From positions 1-52,607 of the forward strand of contig CAKKSE010000040.1 of assembly GCA_919903025.1 (NCBI GenBank): DNA of 52,607 nucleotides, given 5' to 3'. Positions 1 through 8,374 of the stretch are shown here, piece by piece. The position numbers and the translations under genes are program-made. Source of the DNA: Nitrospiria bacterium. GTDB lineage: Bacteria; Nitrospirota; RBG-16-64-22. How positions within the stretch are numbered: the first letter of the stretch is position 1; each line of letters opens with the position of its first letter. The notes under the pieces were generated by a model. It was not told the DNA's origin, searched no databases, and saw only the letters and a list, made by a program, of their open reading frames with translations.

Positions 1-1314
1 CATCTGGTCGAAGAGGCGCAGGAGCGCAAAGGCAAGGCGCAGCAGTGGATCGAGCGCTTCGGCCGGCGCTACAGCCCGGCGGTGCTGGCGGGCTCGGCTT
101 TACTTCTGGTCGTGCCGTGGGTCTTGGGATGGTCTCTTGCCGAATGGTCACTGCGCGCGGTGGTGCTGCTCGTGGCCGCCGCGCCGTGTGCGCTCATCAT
201 GTCCACGCCGGTCGCCATGGCCGCCGGCATCGGCTCCGGCGGGCGGCGCGGCATCCTCATCAAGGGCGGCGCGCACCTTGAACACTTGGGCGCGATCCGC
301 ACGGTCGCCTTCGACAAGACCGGCACGCTCACTCACGGCGAACCGGTCGTCACCGAGGTAGTCATGCTCGATGGCACGGAGCAGGAACTGCTCGCGATAG
401 CCGCGGCCCTCGAACACTACTCCGAGCATCCCCTGTCGCGGGCGATTGTCGCGCATGCACAGGCGACCGGCGCGCAGGCCGTTGCGGTCGAGGCCTTCGA
501 GGCGCTCGCCGGCGCCGGTGCCAAGGCCCGAATCGGGAATCAGACCTGGTACATCGGCAGCCCCGCGCTCTTCGAGCGACTCGGCGCCGGACGCAAGACT
601 GCCGAGACGCGCATCACCGCGCTCCAGGAACAGGGCAAGACCGTGGTGCTGGTCGGGAACGAAAACGGCGTGCGCGGGCTCATCGCCCTGCAGGACCACG
701 TGCGCGCCGGAGCAAGAGAGACAATCGCGCGGCTGCACGCGCACGGCCTATGCACCGCCATGCTCACCGGTGACAACGCGCGTACCGCCCACGCGGTTGC
801 CCGCGCGCTCGGCATTGACGACGTGTGCGCCGATTTAAAACCCGAAGACAAGGTCGCCGCCGTGCAGCAACTGGAGAAACTCCACGGCGCCGTGCTCATG
901 GTGGGCCACGGCGTCAACGACGCGCCGGCGCTCGCTGCCGCGACCTGCGGTGTGGCCATGGGCGCGGCCGGCACGGATGCCGCCATCGAGGCCGCCTACG
1001 TCGCGCTCATGGCTGACGATATCGGGAAGGTGGAGGAAGCGCTCGCGCTCGGCCGCAAGGCCCGGCGCATCTCCGCACAGAACATCGTGTTCTCGCTTCT
1101 CGTACTGGCCGCCATGATCCCGCTTGCCGTCCTCGGAGTCATTGGAGTGGCAGTGACGGTGCTGGTGCACGAGGCGAGCGAGCTGCTCTCGGTCGTCAAC
1201 GGACTCCGCGCTGGACGTCTTTCAAACCTGACCCGGCCGCGCGCCGGCCCCACCTCGTCGTCTTCCGCTCGCATCCGCGTCGATTCGGAAGCGCGCCGCA
1301 CAAGGATCTCTTGA
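1..1314 (+). CDS. Heavy-metal translocating P-type ATPase (P1B), C-terminal part, truncated by window start
   Basis: Frame open from base 1 (HLVEEAQERKGK...); AAPCALIMSTPVA, DKTGTLTHGEPVV, MLTGDNARTAHAVA and VGHGVNDAPALAAA motifs. Confidence 0.9.
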   Translation, partial: HLVEEAQERKGKAQQWIERFGRRYSPAVLAGSALLLVVPWVLGWSLAEWSLRAVVLLVAAAPCALIMSTPVAMAAGIGSGGRRGILIKGGAHLEHLGAIRTVAFDKTGTLTHGEPVVTEVVMLDGTEQELLAIAAALEHYSEHPLSRAIVAHAQATGAQAVAVEAFEALAGAGAKARIGNQTWYIGSPALFERLGAGRKTAETRITALQEQGKTVVLVGNENGVRGLIALQDHVRAGARETIARLHAHGLCTAMLTGDNARTAHAVARALGIDDVCADLKPEDKVAAVQQLEKLHGAVLMVGHGVNDAPALAAATCGVAMGAAGTDAAIEAAYVALMADDIGKVEEALALGRKARRISAQNIVFSLLVLAAMIPLAVLGVIGVAVTVLVHEASELLSVVNGLRAGRLSNLTRPRAGPTSSSSARIRVDSEARRTRIS

Positions 1315-1364
1315 TTGCACCTCTTCACCTCCGCACTCAAACAGCCCCTTCTTGGCACCGGAGG

Positions 1365-1510
1365 ACAGCTGCTGGATGACCACATATAAAACGACCCCCA
1401 GAGGAGCAAAGCCTGGGTGGACACACCGGATGAATCGCCCGCTCGCCTCTTCGAGGAGCAGTACCTTGAGACGCTTGCTCATGTGAACAAACACAAGGAG
1501 CAGTATGCGG
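1365..1510 (-). pseudogene. Degraded C-terminal fragment paralogous to the adjacent membrane protein (1530..2039)
   Basis: Minus-strand peptide RILLLVFVHMSKRLKVLLLEEASGRFIRCVHPGFAPLGVVLYVVIQQL resembles VLLLLTHLLLFVPL...LLNEGAGWLVRFVHPGFAYMKIAAFLSLQG of the neighbour. Confidence 0.5.
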
Positions 1511-1529
1511 CCACGGAGTGAGTCTAGAC

Positions 1530-2039
1530 TCAATTCCCTTGTTCCTCCGGTGCGGACTGTCGCGCCGCCCTACGCCAGATCCCCCAGAGGACGAGGCCCA
1601 GGAGAATGGCAAGCGACCCCTGCAGAGAGAGAAAGGCCGCGATCTTCATATACGCAAACCCCGGATGCACGAACCGCACGAGCCATCCCGCTCCCTCGTT
1701 CAACAGGGCCGAGAGGAACGGCACGGCGACCCCCACGGCCTTCCATCCGTTGCGGAGCGGAACAAACAGGAGCAGATGCGTAAGGAGAAGAAGGACCATC
1801 CCCATGATCGGCAGGTGGAAGTGCGTGACCTCCAGCATCCCCTGATACGTCCGGGGCGCCGTGTACTGCGCTTCGGAGCCGAGGTAGTACCCCACGACGG
1901 CTTCGTAGGAAAGCCCCATCTTCAGGAAGAAGAGGAGGAAGTTCGTCACCCACAGTCCCCCGAGAAACACAAAGGCCCAGGAGAGCGTGAGGCGCATCAG
2001 AGGAGCACCCTTCATCTCCCCGTTTGCCAGGTATTTCAT
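1530..2039 (-). CDS. Hypothetical multi-pass membrane protein, His-containing helices
   Basis: 169 aa ORF with several hydrophobic segments; overlaps the start region of the FMN-binding gene and lies downstream of it. Confidence 0.7.
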   Translation of the reverse strand: MKYLANGEMKGAPLMRLTLSWAFVFLGGLWVTNFLLFFLKMGLSYEAVVGYYLGSEAQYTAPRTYQGMLEVTHFHLPIMGMVLLLLTHLLLFVPLRNGWKAVGVAVPFLSALLNEGAGWLVRFVHPGFAYMKIAAFLSLQGSLAILLGLVLWGIWRRAARQSAPEEQGN

Positions 2040-2575
2040 CGTCGATCCTCCGCAAGCTTCACCCGGTAGATCGCCAGCAGGCGGCGCACGGCATCGGAAA
2101 TGGCCCTTGACGAGAGCGTGGCCCCGCTGATCCCGTGGATTTCCCGCCCAACCCGAAGGTCCGGTGTCAGCCTACACCCTGCAAACTGCCCCAGCCACCG
2201 GGAAGAGGGCAGGTACTCGAGCGGCTCATGGAAGGCCAAGACATGGACGGCCCGCACCCTCCCCTCCGGGGTCAGGACAATGAGGACTGTCTCCGGCATC
2301 GTCCGCACGACGTGTGTTTCAATGAAGGCGTATCCCAGAACGCCCCCTGCTTTCCTGCCGACATAGACCGTCACGAGCCGGGATTCCAGGCGGCTCTGAG
2401 CCAGATCTTCGATCCGTCGAATTTCCCCCGGTGCCAGGAAGATGGTCCGGGCTTCCACGGACTCCGCCTCAGGAAAGGCGAGGCGGAGAGCCGCTTCCTT
2501 GCTGTGGAACACCGCAGCCCCCGCCTCCATCACACTACATACCAGCAGTACTAGTGCCAAAATAGCGCTTCGCAT
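2036..2575 (-). CDS. FMN-binding domain protein, exported
   Basis: N-terminal signal-like segment; GISGATLSSRAISDAVRR resembles the FMN-binding [S/T]GAT motif. Confidence 0.75.
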   Translation of the reverse strand: MRSAILALVLLVCSVMEAGAAVFHSKEAALRLAFPEAESVEARTIFLAPGEIRRIEDLAQSRLESRLVTVYVGRKAGGVLGYAFIETHVVRTMPETVLIVLTPEGRVRAVHVLAFHEPLEYLPSSRWLGQFAGCRLTPDLRVGREIHGISGATLSSRAISDAVRRLLAIYRVKLAEDRR

Positions 2576-2595
2576 GACGGCTTAATCCCTGACTC

Positions 2596-3876
2596 TTAGA
2601 ACATGTAACTCATTCCCACGTTCCACTGGTTGATTCCGGTCCCCGCCGCGTTCCGCCGGTCCTGGTAGTCGAACTTGACGGCCACGTTCGGGATCGGCTT
2701 GTACGTGAGGCCCATCGTCCAGACCTGGCGATCGTTGGCCGGATCGGCCTGATATCCCGCCGGCACGGCAGCCTGCGTGTTCAATTGCTCGTAGCGGACG
2801 AAGGGGGAGAGGGCGTGCGTCGTCCTCGGCCGAAAGAGGGGCAGCACGTCGTAGGCGCCTTGCAGATACCACCCTTTCATCCGCGAGCCTACTGAGGCCT
2901 TCCCCGTGACCCCTTTCAGGAGGTTCACCCGGTCGGCCTCCCCCACGCATCCCTCGGCATACAGCGCCCGGAGGTCGATCCCCCGCCATCGCCATTGGGC
3001 ATGGAGGTCCCAGAGCGTGACGGGCGCCTCAAGCGTCTGCCCGCCGACCTGATCCCCCTGCCCCGAGTTCCCGGCGAAGAACGAGGCGCCCAACGTGAGT
3101 CCGGGCACTCCTTTGTAGTCCAGGCGGCCGGTGAACGCCAGGTCCTCGGCCAGGCTCCGCGCCCCGCTCTGACGCCCGCCACGCACCCCCTCGGCCGCCG
3201 AGAACCCCGAGGCTTTCAACCCGGCTGTGACGTAGAAGCGGTAGTCCAGACCCGGAAGCGGCTCGCCGAACACCCCGACGCCGTTCTCCCGCCACGTCGT
3301 GGGGAGGATGAACCGCTCCACGTCCGGACGGAGGACGCCGTGGAACGTGACCGGCTCATGCTGCTCGTTCACCCATCCCATGGGGATGAGGACCATCCCC
3401 ATGCGGAGATTGGCGGCCGGGTGCAGGAGGAAATCGAGGTGGGCGAACTCCACCGACGCCTCCCCGCCCTTCCCCGTGCTCGCATGCTCGAACTCCAGCT
3501 CCGAGTTGAAGATCACCCGGTCGGAGAACTTGTATCCTAGGTAGATGACGCTCCGGAGGAAGTCGGCTTGGTCCCGCTTCCCCGAGGGGGTGCCGTCGTC
3601 CTTCGTCCCCTTGAAATTCTCGTACGTCAGCTCGCCGTAGCCGGCCAGCGAAACGCCCCGCGTGATCCCGTAGACCCTGGAGGCCGCCGGCCCCAGGCCG
3701 AAGTAGGGCTTCAATTCTTCCTTCTCCGGCAGCACGAGTTGCGTCTTCAGCTTCTCGATCTCCTCGGCCAGGATGCCGATCCTCCGCTCGACCTCCCGTG
3801 AAGCCGTCTCTTCGGCCGTTGCGGGACTCCCCGCGAGCAGGATGCCCAACGCCAACACCATCCATCGTGTTCCCAT
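2596..3876 (-). CDS. Outer-membrane porin (phosphate-selective porin O/P-like)
   Basis: Signal peptide from MGTRWMVLALGILLAGSPATA, short coiled coil, beta-rich sequence ending in aromatic MSYMF; GAGGAGG ribosome site upstream of ATG at 3876. Confidence 0.75.
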   Translation of the reverse strand: MGTRWMVLALGILLAGSPATAEETASREVERRIGILAEEIEKLKTQLVLPEKEELKPYFGLGPAASRVYGITRGVSLAGYGELTYENFKGTKDDGTPSGKRDQADFLRSVIYLGYKFSDRVIFNSELEFEHASTGKGGEASVEFAHLDFLLHPAANLRMGMVLIPMGWVNEQHEPVTFHGVLRPDVERFILPTTWRENGVGVFGEPLPGLDYRFYVTAGLKASGFSAAEGVRGGRQSGARSLAEDLAFTGRLDYKGVPGLTLGASFFAGNSGQGDQVGGQTLEAPVTLWDLHAQWRWRGIDLRALYAEGCVGEADRVNLLKGVTGKASVGSRMKGWYLQGAYDVLPLFRPRTTHALSPFVRYEQLNTQAAVPAGYQADPANDRQVWTMGLTYKPIPNVAVKFDYQDRRNAAGTGINQWNVGMSYMF

Positions 3877-3896
3877 GACGTGTCCTCCTCTGGTTG

Positions 3897-3916
3897 CCTG
3901 CCTGCCAACAGGCAGG
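3897..3916. repeat. Palindromic repeat CCTGCCTGCCAACAGGCAGG
   Basis: 8-bp arms visible directly, in the porin leader. Confidence 0.7.
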
Positions 3917-3926
3917 GATGTGAAAC

Positions 3927-3974
3927 AAAAAAAGCCCACAGGGGTCCGGGATCAACCGGACCGCGCCGTGGGCT
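3927..3974 (-). terminator. Rho-independent terminator or leader attenuator upstream of the porin
   Basis: Minus strand AGCCCAC-ggcgc-GGTCCGG-ttgatc-CCGGACC-cct-GTGGGCT followed by a T run. Confidence 0.75.
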
Positions 3975-4077
3975 CTGGGCTCAAACATCCTCGGGCCTCT
4001 TACATCTGATTACTGACTCGCGTCTACCATCAAGGCTAAGGTTGAGGTTCAGAAAATCCTAGACCTCGACCTCAGCC

Positions 4078-4251
4078 TCAACCTCGTGCCTTCTGACTCC
4101 CGACTTCTGTTCCCAGCGGGATCCGCCACACCCGCTTGCACCGGCGGCACTTCAGCTCGACGGCGCCGTCCACCAGCCGGGCGATGAGCGAACCGCAGGG
4201 GCAGCGGAACTCGTCGCATTTTGTATGATTATGACATTCATTTTCAATCAT
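4078..4251 (-). CDS. Small Com-like zinc-ribbon protein
   Basis: MIENECHNHTKCDEFRCPCGSLIARLVDGAVELKCRRCKRVWRIP: paired CxC / CxxC similar to phage Mu Com family. Confidence 0.6.
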   Translation of the reverse strand: MIENECHNHTKCDEFRCPCGSLIARLVDGAVELKCRRCKRVWRIPLGTEVGSQKARG

Positions 4252-4265
4252 GTCAAGCAAAAATC

Positions 4266-4421
4266 TCACCCCCTCCGCTCGAAGACCACCGTATGGAGCA
4301 CGTCGGCCCAGACCCGGCTGCCGACCTCCAGCACCGTCGTGGAAGACTGCGTGCTGTGGACGACCTGGCCGGAGGGGAGCGCGACAGCGTAGAGGTTCTC
4401 CGACCCGTTCTCGGCGGCCAC
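4266..4421 (-). CDS. Small TOBE-like domain protein (possible remnant)
   Basis: Manual minus-strand translation VAAENGSENLYAVALPSGQVVHSTQSSTTVLEVGSRVWADVLHTVVFERRG, not in the supplied ORF list; GTG start after an in-frame TAG. Confidence 0.35.
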   Translation of the reverse strand: MAAENGSENLYAVALPSGQVVHSTQSSTTVLEVGSRVWADVLHTVVFERRG

Positions 4422-4474
4422 CCGCTAGCGGGAGCCGTCTATCAAACCGCGCCCAGGCACGTGCCTTGCGCGCC

Positions 4475-5167
4475 TCACCCTCCCACCCGCTTTACGAATA
4501 TCTCCTTCGCGATCTCCTCGTCCACGGCGAGGGTCGTCTCGCCGATCTCGAGGACGATCGAAGGCTGTTTCTGGACGAGCCGGACCGTGCTCCCTGGCAC
4601 GAGCCCCATCGCGCCCAGCTTCGGCAGGCGAGACGTGAACCCCGGCGTCATGAAGGCGACGCGCCCCGCCTCTCCCGGCGAGAGGTCCGACAGGCGGGAG
4701 ACGAGAGGCTTCAGGTCGCGCCGGTACTTGGCGCAACAGTCCCCTCGCGGGATCGGCTTGCCGTCCGGCGTCGTCGTGGGATGGCCGAGGAAGGCGCAGA
4801 CGGAGTCGGTCACCTGGGGCGAGAGGATGTGCTCGAACTCGCACGCGTGCCGAGTCGCCTCCTGGTCCCCCAGGTCGAAGACGTCCACGAGAAGGCGGCG
4901 GGAGAGCCTGAACCGCCGCACGATCCCCCGGGCCCATTCGTCGCCCGTCTGGGTCAGGGCGATCTCCTCTCCGGCGATCTTCAAGTGTCCTTCGCGGACA
5001 AGATGGTCGAGGAGCGAGCGCGGATCCGGCTCCAGCGTGACCGCCAGCGCGTCGGCGAGACGCGTCTTTCCCTCTTCCCGGAGAGTCCAGATCTGCTCCA
5101 GAATCTCCTCCAGCTTCTGCTTCTTGACCTGTTCTTCTTCGCCGTGCGGGGGGCAAAGCTCAACCAT
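4475..5167 (-). CDS. DtxR/MntR-family metal-dependent regulator with C-terminal FeoA/SH3-like domain
   Basis: HACEFEHILSPQVTDSVCAFLGHP metal-binding core and LPKLGAMGLVPGSTVRLVQKQPSIVLEIGETTLAVDEEIAKEIFVK FeoA-like tail. Confidence 0.9.
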   Translation of the reverse strand: MVELCPPHGEEEQVKKQKLEEILEQIWTLREEGKTRLADALAVTLEPDPRSLLDHLVREGHLKIAGEEIALTQTGDEWARGIVRRFRLSRRLLVDVFDLGDQEATRHACEFEHILSPQVTDSVCAFLGHPTTTPDGKPIPRGDCCAKYRRDLKPLVSRLSDLSPGEAGRVAFMTPGFTSRLPKLGAMGLVPGSTVRLVQKQPSIVLEIGETTLAVDEEIAKEIFVKRVGG

Positions 5168-5297
5168 GACGTTCCTCCTTCAAACAAGGCTTCACCGCAG
5201 AGAACGCGGAGCACGCCGAGAAAATCGTTCTTTGATCTCAAGTGTAGCCCTTTTTCTCTGCGCCCTCCGCGTTCTCCGCGGTCCAGGATGTTTCGTA

Positions 5298-7271
5298 CTA
5301 CAAGACCGGAACTAGGTTCAGAATCCAGTGCACTATTCCTCCAACAACGAACGCGAAGGGAAAGATGAACGCCGCCATTCCCAGGGCGGGCCTCAGGCCC
5401 CTCTCCTTGATCATCATGAAGAAATTCGCGATGCACGGAACGAACAGCGTGATCGTGACGAGCGACACGACGACCTGGTGCGCGTCCATCTGACCGGCCT
5501 TCTGGAGGGCGAACAAGCCCGCCGCGCCGTAGTCCCGCCGGAGGAACCCGACGAGAAACGCCTCGGTCGCGCGGGCCGGAAGCCCCAGGAAACCCTCCAC
5601 CAAGGGGGAAGTCACGCCGGTGAGCCACGCGAGGACGCTCATCCGGTCGAGGACGAACAGGACCAGCGTCCCCAGGATGAAGAGGGGAACGGCCTCCCGA
5701 AGGTACCACTCCACCCGTCCGGCGGTCTTGACGAGGATGTTGGAGAGGAGGGGACGGCGGATCGGGGGGATCTCCAGCATGAACTCCGTGTCGTCCCCTT
5801 TGAAGATGCGCGCGGAGAGAAAACCGACGAGAAAGATCACGCCGACGAGCGTCCCCACCCAGACCGCGATGCCAGCCCAGGGAAGCGTGGCGGCCATGCC
5901 CGTTACGACGCCAAGCTGGGCCGAGCAGGGAACGCCGAGGGCGAGGAGAAGCGTCACGATCATCCGCTCCTTCCGCGTCTCCAGGATCCGCGTCGTCATC
6001 GTCGCCATCGTGTCGCACCCGAGGCCGAGGATCATTGGAAGGACCGCTTTCCCGTTGAGCCCCATCGCCTTGAAGATCTTGTTGAGCATGACGGCCAGGC
6101 GGGGGAGGTATCCGGTGTCTTCGAGAACGGCGAACGCGATGAAGAACGTCGTCGTGATTGGAAGAACGATTGCGATGGCGTAGGTTAACGCCATCGTGAC
6201 GATCCCGTATTCCCCCACGAACAGATCCTGGAGGGGCTTCCAGGGAACGAGAAGAGTAATGAGGCGCGTCGCCCACGGGTTCAGGAACTGGCCGAAGACC
6301 GTTTCCTCGAAAAAATCGACCAGGACGCCCGCCCCGAGCTGGCCGACGAAATAGTAGATCAGAACAAGGACAAGGAGAAGGATCGGCACGCCCCAGACCG
6401 GGTGCATGGACCACTCCCCGAAGGCCCGGACCCACTGCGAACCGGCCGGGGGGAGCCGCGTCATCACGGATTGGAGGAGCGTATCCACGGTCCGCAGGCG
6501 CTGTTCGCCGATCACGTAGGCGAGCGGGAAGCCGTACCTGCGCTGGACCTCTTCCCGGACCTCTTCGAGGCGTTGGACCGCCGCCGCGTCAAGGCGGGCG
6601 TTCAGCCACTGTTTGAGGGAGGCGTCCCCGGCGAGGACCATCAGGGCGATCGACTCACGGGAAATGGGGGCGTCCGGGAGAAGCGCGGCGATCCGATCTA
6701 TCCCGTCCCGGATGGGCGCGTCGTAAACCGCCCGGAACGACGACGGCCGGGCGCCGCCGACCGCTTCCCTGAGCGCGTCGATCCCCTGCCGCTGAACGGC
6801 GACCGTCGTCACGACCGGAATTCCCAGTCTCCCGGCGAGGAGTCCCGCGTCCACGAAGACTCCCCGCGAACGGGCCTCGTCGTCCATGTTGAGGTCGAGA
6901 GCGACGGGCAGTCCCATCTCGATGAGTTGGATCGTCAGGAGGAGGCTGCGGCGGATGTTCTTCGCGTCCGCGACCTGGATGACGGCCCTCGGCGTCTCGG
7001 CTAGCAGGATGTCGCGCGTCACGAGCTCGTCCTCGGACGTCGGAACGAGCGAGTTGACGCCCGGCGTGTCGATGACGACGGCCCGGCGTCTGCCGAAGAC
7101 GGCGTTGCCCGTGCTCACTTCGACCGTCGTCCCGGGGTAGTTGGAGACGGTCACGTACTTCCCGGTCAGGAGACCGAAGATCGAACTTTTGCCGACGTTC
7201 GGATTGCCGAGGAGAATGACGCGGTCAACTCCCTCGTGGACAGCGGACGCGGAGACACCATGCTCGTGCAA
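5298..7271 (-). CDS. feoB: Ferrous iron transport protein B
   Basis: GNPNVGKSSIFGLLTG G-domain, DTPG, gate/membrane region MILGLGCDTMATMTTRIL and VPCSAQLGV. Confidence 0.95.
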   Translation of the reverse strand: MHEHGVSASAVHEGVDRVILLGNPNVGKSSIFGLLTGKYVTVSNYPGTTVEVSTGNAVFGRRRAVVIDTPGVNSLVPTSEDELVTRDILLAETPRAVIQVADAKNIRRSLLLTIQLIEMGLPVALDLNMDDEARSRGVFVDAGLLAGRLGIPVVTTVAVQRQGIDALREAVGGARPSSFRAVYDAPIRDGIDRIAALLPDAPISRESIALMVLAGDASLKQWLNARLDAAAVQRLEEVREEVQRRYGFPLAYVIGEQRLRTVDTLLQSVMTRLPPAGSQWVRAFGEWSMHPVWGVPILLLVLVLIYYFVGQLGAGVLVDFFEETVFGQFLNPWATRLITLLVPWKPLQDLFVGEYGIVTMALTYAIAIVLPITTTFFIAFAVLEDTGYLPRLAVMLNKIFKAMGLNGKAVLPMILGLGCDTMATMTTRILETRKERMIVTLLLALGVPCSAQLGVVTGMAATLPWAGIAVWVGTLVGVIFLVGFLSARIFKGDDTEFMLEIPPIRRPLLSNILVKTAGRVEWYLREAVPLFILGTLVLFVLDRMSVLAWLTGVTSPLVEGFLGLPARATEAFLVGFLRRDYGAAGLFALQKAGQMDAHQVVVSLVTITLFVPCIANFFMMIKERGLRPALGMAAFIFPFAFVVGGIVHWILNLVPVL

Positions 7272-7326
7272 GAGGAACCTCCGGCCGGCGCGCGGGCCTG
7301 TGGCGCCGCACCGGGAAGAATTCGTT

Positions 7327-7359
7327 GAAGAACCCCGCCTTGAAAGGCGGGAATTCTTC
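7327..7359. repeat. Imperfect hairpin GAAGAACCCCGCCTTGAAAGGCGGGAATTCTTC
   Basis: Inverted repeat read directly in the FTR1-feoB intergenic region. Confidence 0.7.
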
Positions 7360-7394
7360 GACCTCCAAGGTGCTTTTCGATATTTGCATTCGTT

Positions 7395-7432
7395 CGCCGT
7401 AATCCCCGCCCCAAGGGGCGGGGATTACGGCG
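7395..7432. repeat. Perfect 18-bp-arm palindrome CGCCGTAATCCCCGCCCC-AA-GGGGCGGGGATTACGGCG
   Basis: Arms are exact reverse complements; directly downstream of the FTR1 gene. Confidence 0.9.
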
Positions 7433-7443
7433 CACTGCGCGGT

Positions 7444-8268
7444 TCAGTTGTGCGCGGATGATTTTCCGGCCCTGTGCACCAGGAGACTCGCCACCGTGAG
7501 CGCCGCGGCGTAGGCCAGAACTTCCGTCAATGCCGGGTTGGCCCGGTAGCCCGTGAGCGTCCGGACGGCCGTCCCGGCTAGGCTCTTGTGGTCGAGAAGC
7601 CATGAAGTGTTCCAGAGCGGCTTGACGATCGCCGGGACAAGACCGAGTTCGACCGCCTCGTGAACGGCGCTTGAGGCAAGCCCCGCAATCAACATAACGA
7701 GCAGGACCGTCGAGACCCGGAAAAACCAAGCGACAGGCAGGCGGGAAATCCCGGCGAAGAAGAGCCACGCAAGCCCCGCCGCAAGAACGATCCCGCCGGC
7801 GCCCGCCGCGAGCATGGACGCGTGGCTCACTGTCTCCGTCTGTTGAAGAACGATGCTCCAGAGGAACAAAACCGTCTCGGCCCCCTCGCGGAGTACTCCC
7901 AGGAAGGCGATCGCCGCCACGCCGCCCCAGGCCCCCCGCGTCAGGACCTCCTCCGCCCGCCGCTCGATCTCTCCCCGAAGAACGCGCTTGTTTCTCTGCA
8001 TCCAGACGAGCATCTGCGTGAGCAGGACCGCCGCCACGGAGAAGACGCCCAGTTCCATCCACTTCTCGGCCGGCCCTTCCCATGCGAATCCGTACGCCTT
8101 CACGATGCCGCCCAACGCCAGGCTCGCGATCACCCCCAAGCCCGCCCCCGCCCAGACGCCGGCGACGGCCCTCGGCTCCCCCAGCCTCCTGACCGCCGTC
8201 AGGAGTATCCCAATAATGATCGCCGCCTCCAGCGACTCACGCCATGTCACGAGCATTACGCTTGCCAT
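7444..8268 (-). CDS. FTR1/EfeU-family iron permease
   Basis: RESLEAAIIIGIL and REGAETVLFLW match the two RExxE motifs of FTR1 permeases; multi-pass hydrophobic. Confidence 0.85.
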   Translation of the reverse strand: MASVMLVTWRESLEAAIIIGILLTAVRRLGEPRAVAGVWAGAGLGVIASLALGGIVKAYGFAWEGPAEKWMELGVFSVAAVLLTQMLVWMQRNKRVLRGEIERRAEEVLTRGAWGGVAAIAFLGVLREGAETVLFLWSIVLQQTETVSHASMLAAGAGGIVLAAGLAWLFFAGISRLPVAWFFRVSTVLLVMLIAGLASSAVHEAVELGLVPAIVKPLWNTSWLLDHKSLAGTAVRTLTGYRANPALTEVLAYAAALTVASLLVHRAGKSSAHN

Positions 8269-8374
8269 TGCATCCTCCAGGCAAATGCAGTGCGTAGTTC
8301 AGAGTTCAGAGTTGGGAGTCGAGGCAGTGGAAAGAACGCTCCGAACTCCACACCCCGAACTCCGAACCGACTCT

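Noticed and set aside
1518-2069. Plus-strand 183-aa ORF opposite the membrane protein
   Set aside because: Polar, Arg/His/Glu-rich antisense frame; the minus-strand frame has plausible TM helices and is collinear with the FMN-binding gene.
4226-4250. TGATTATGACATTCATTTTCAATCA as a Fur box
   Set aside because: TGATT/AATCA arms are present but the interior is poorly symmetric, and it overlaps the first codons of the Com-like gene, with no promoter context.
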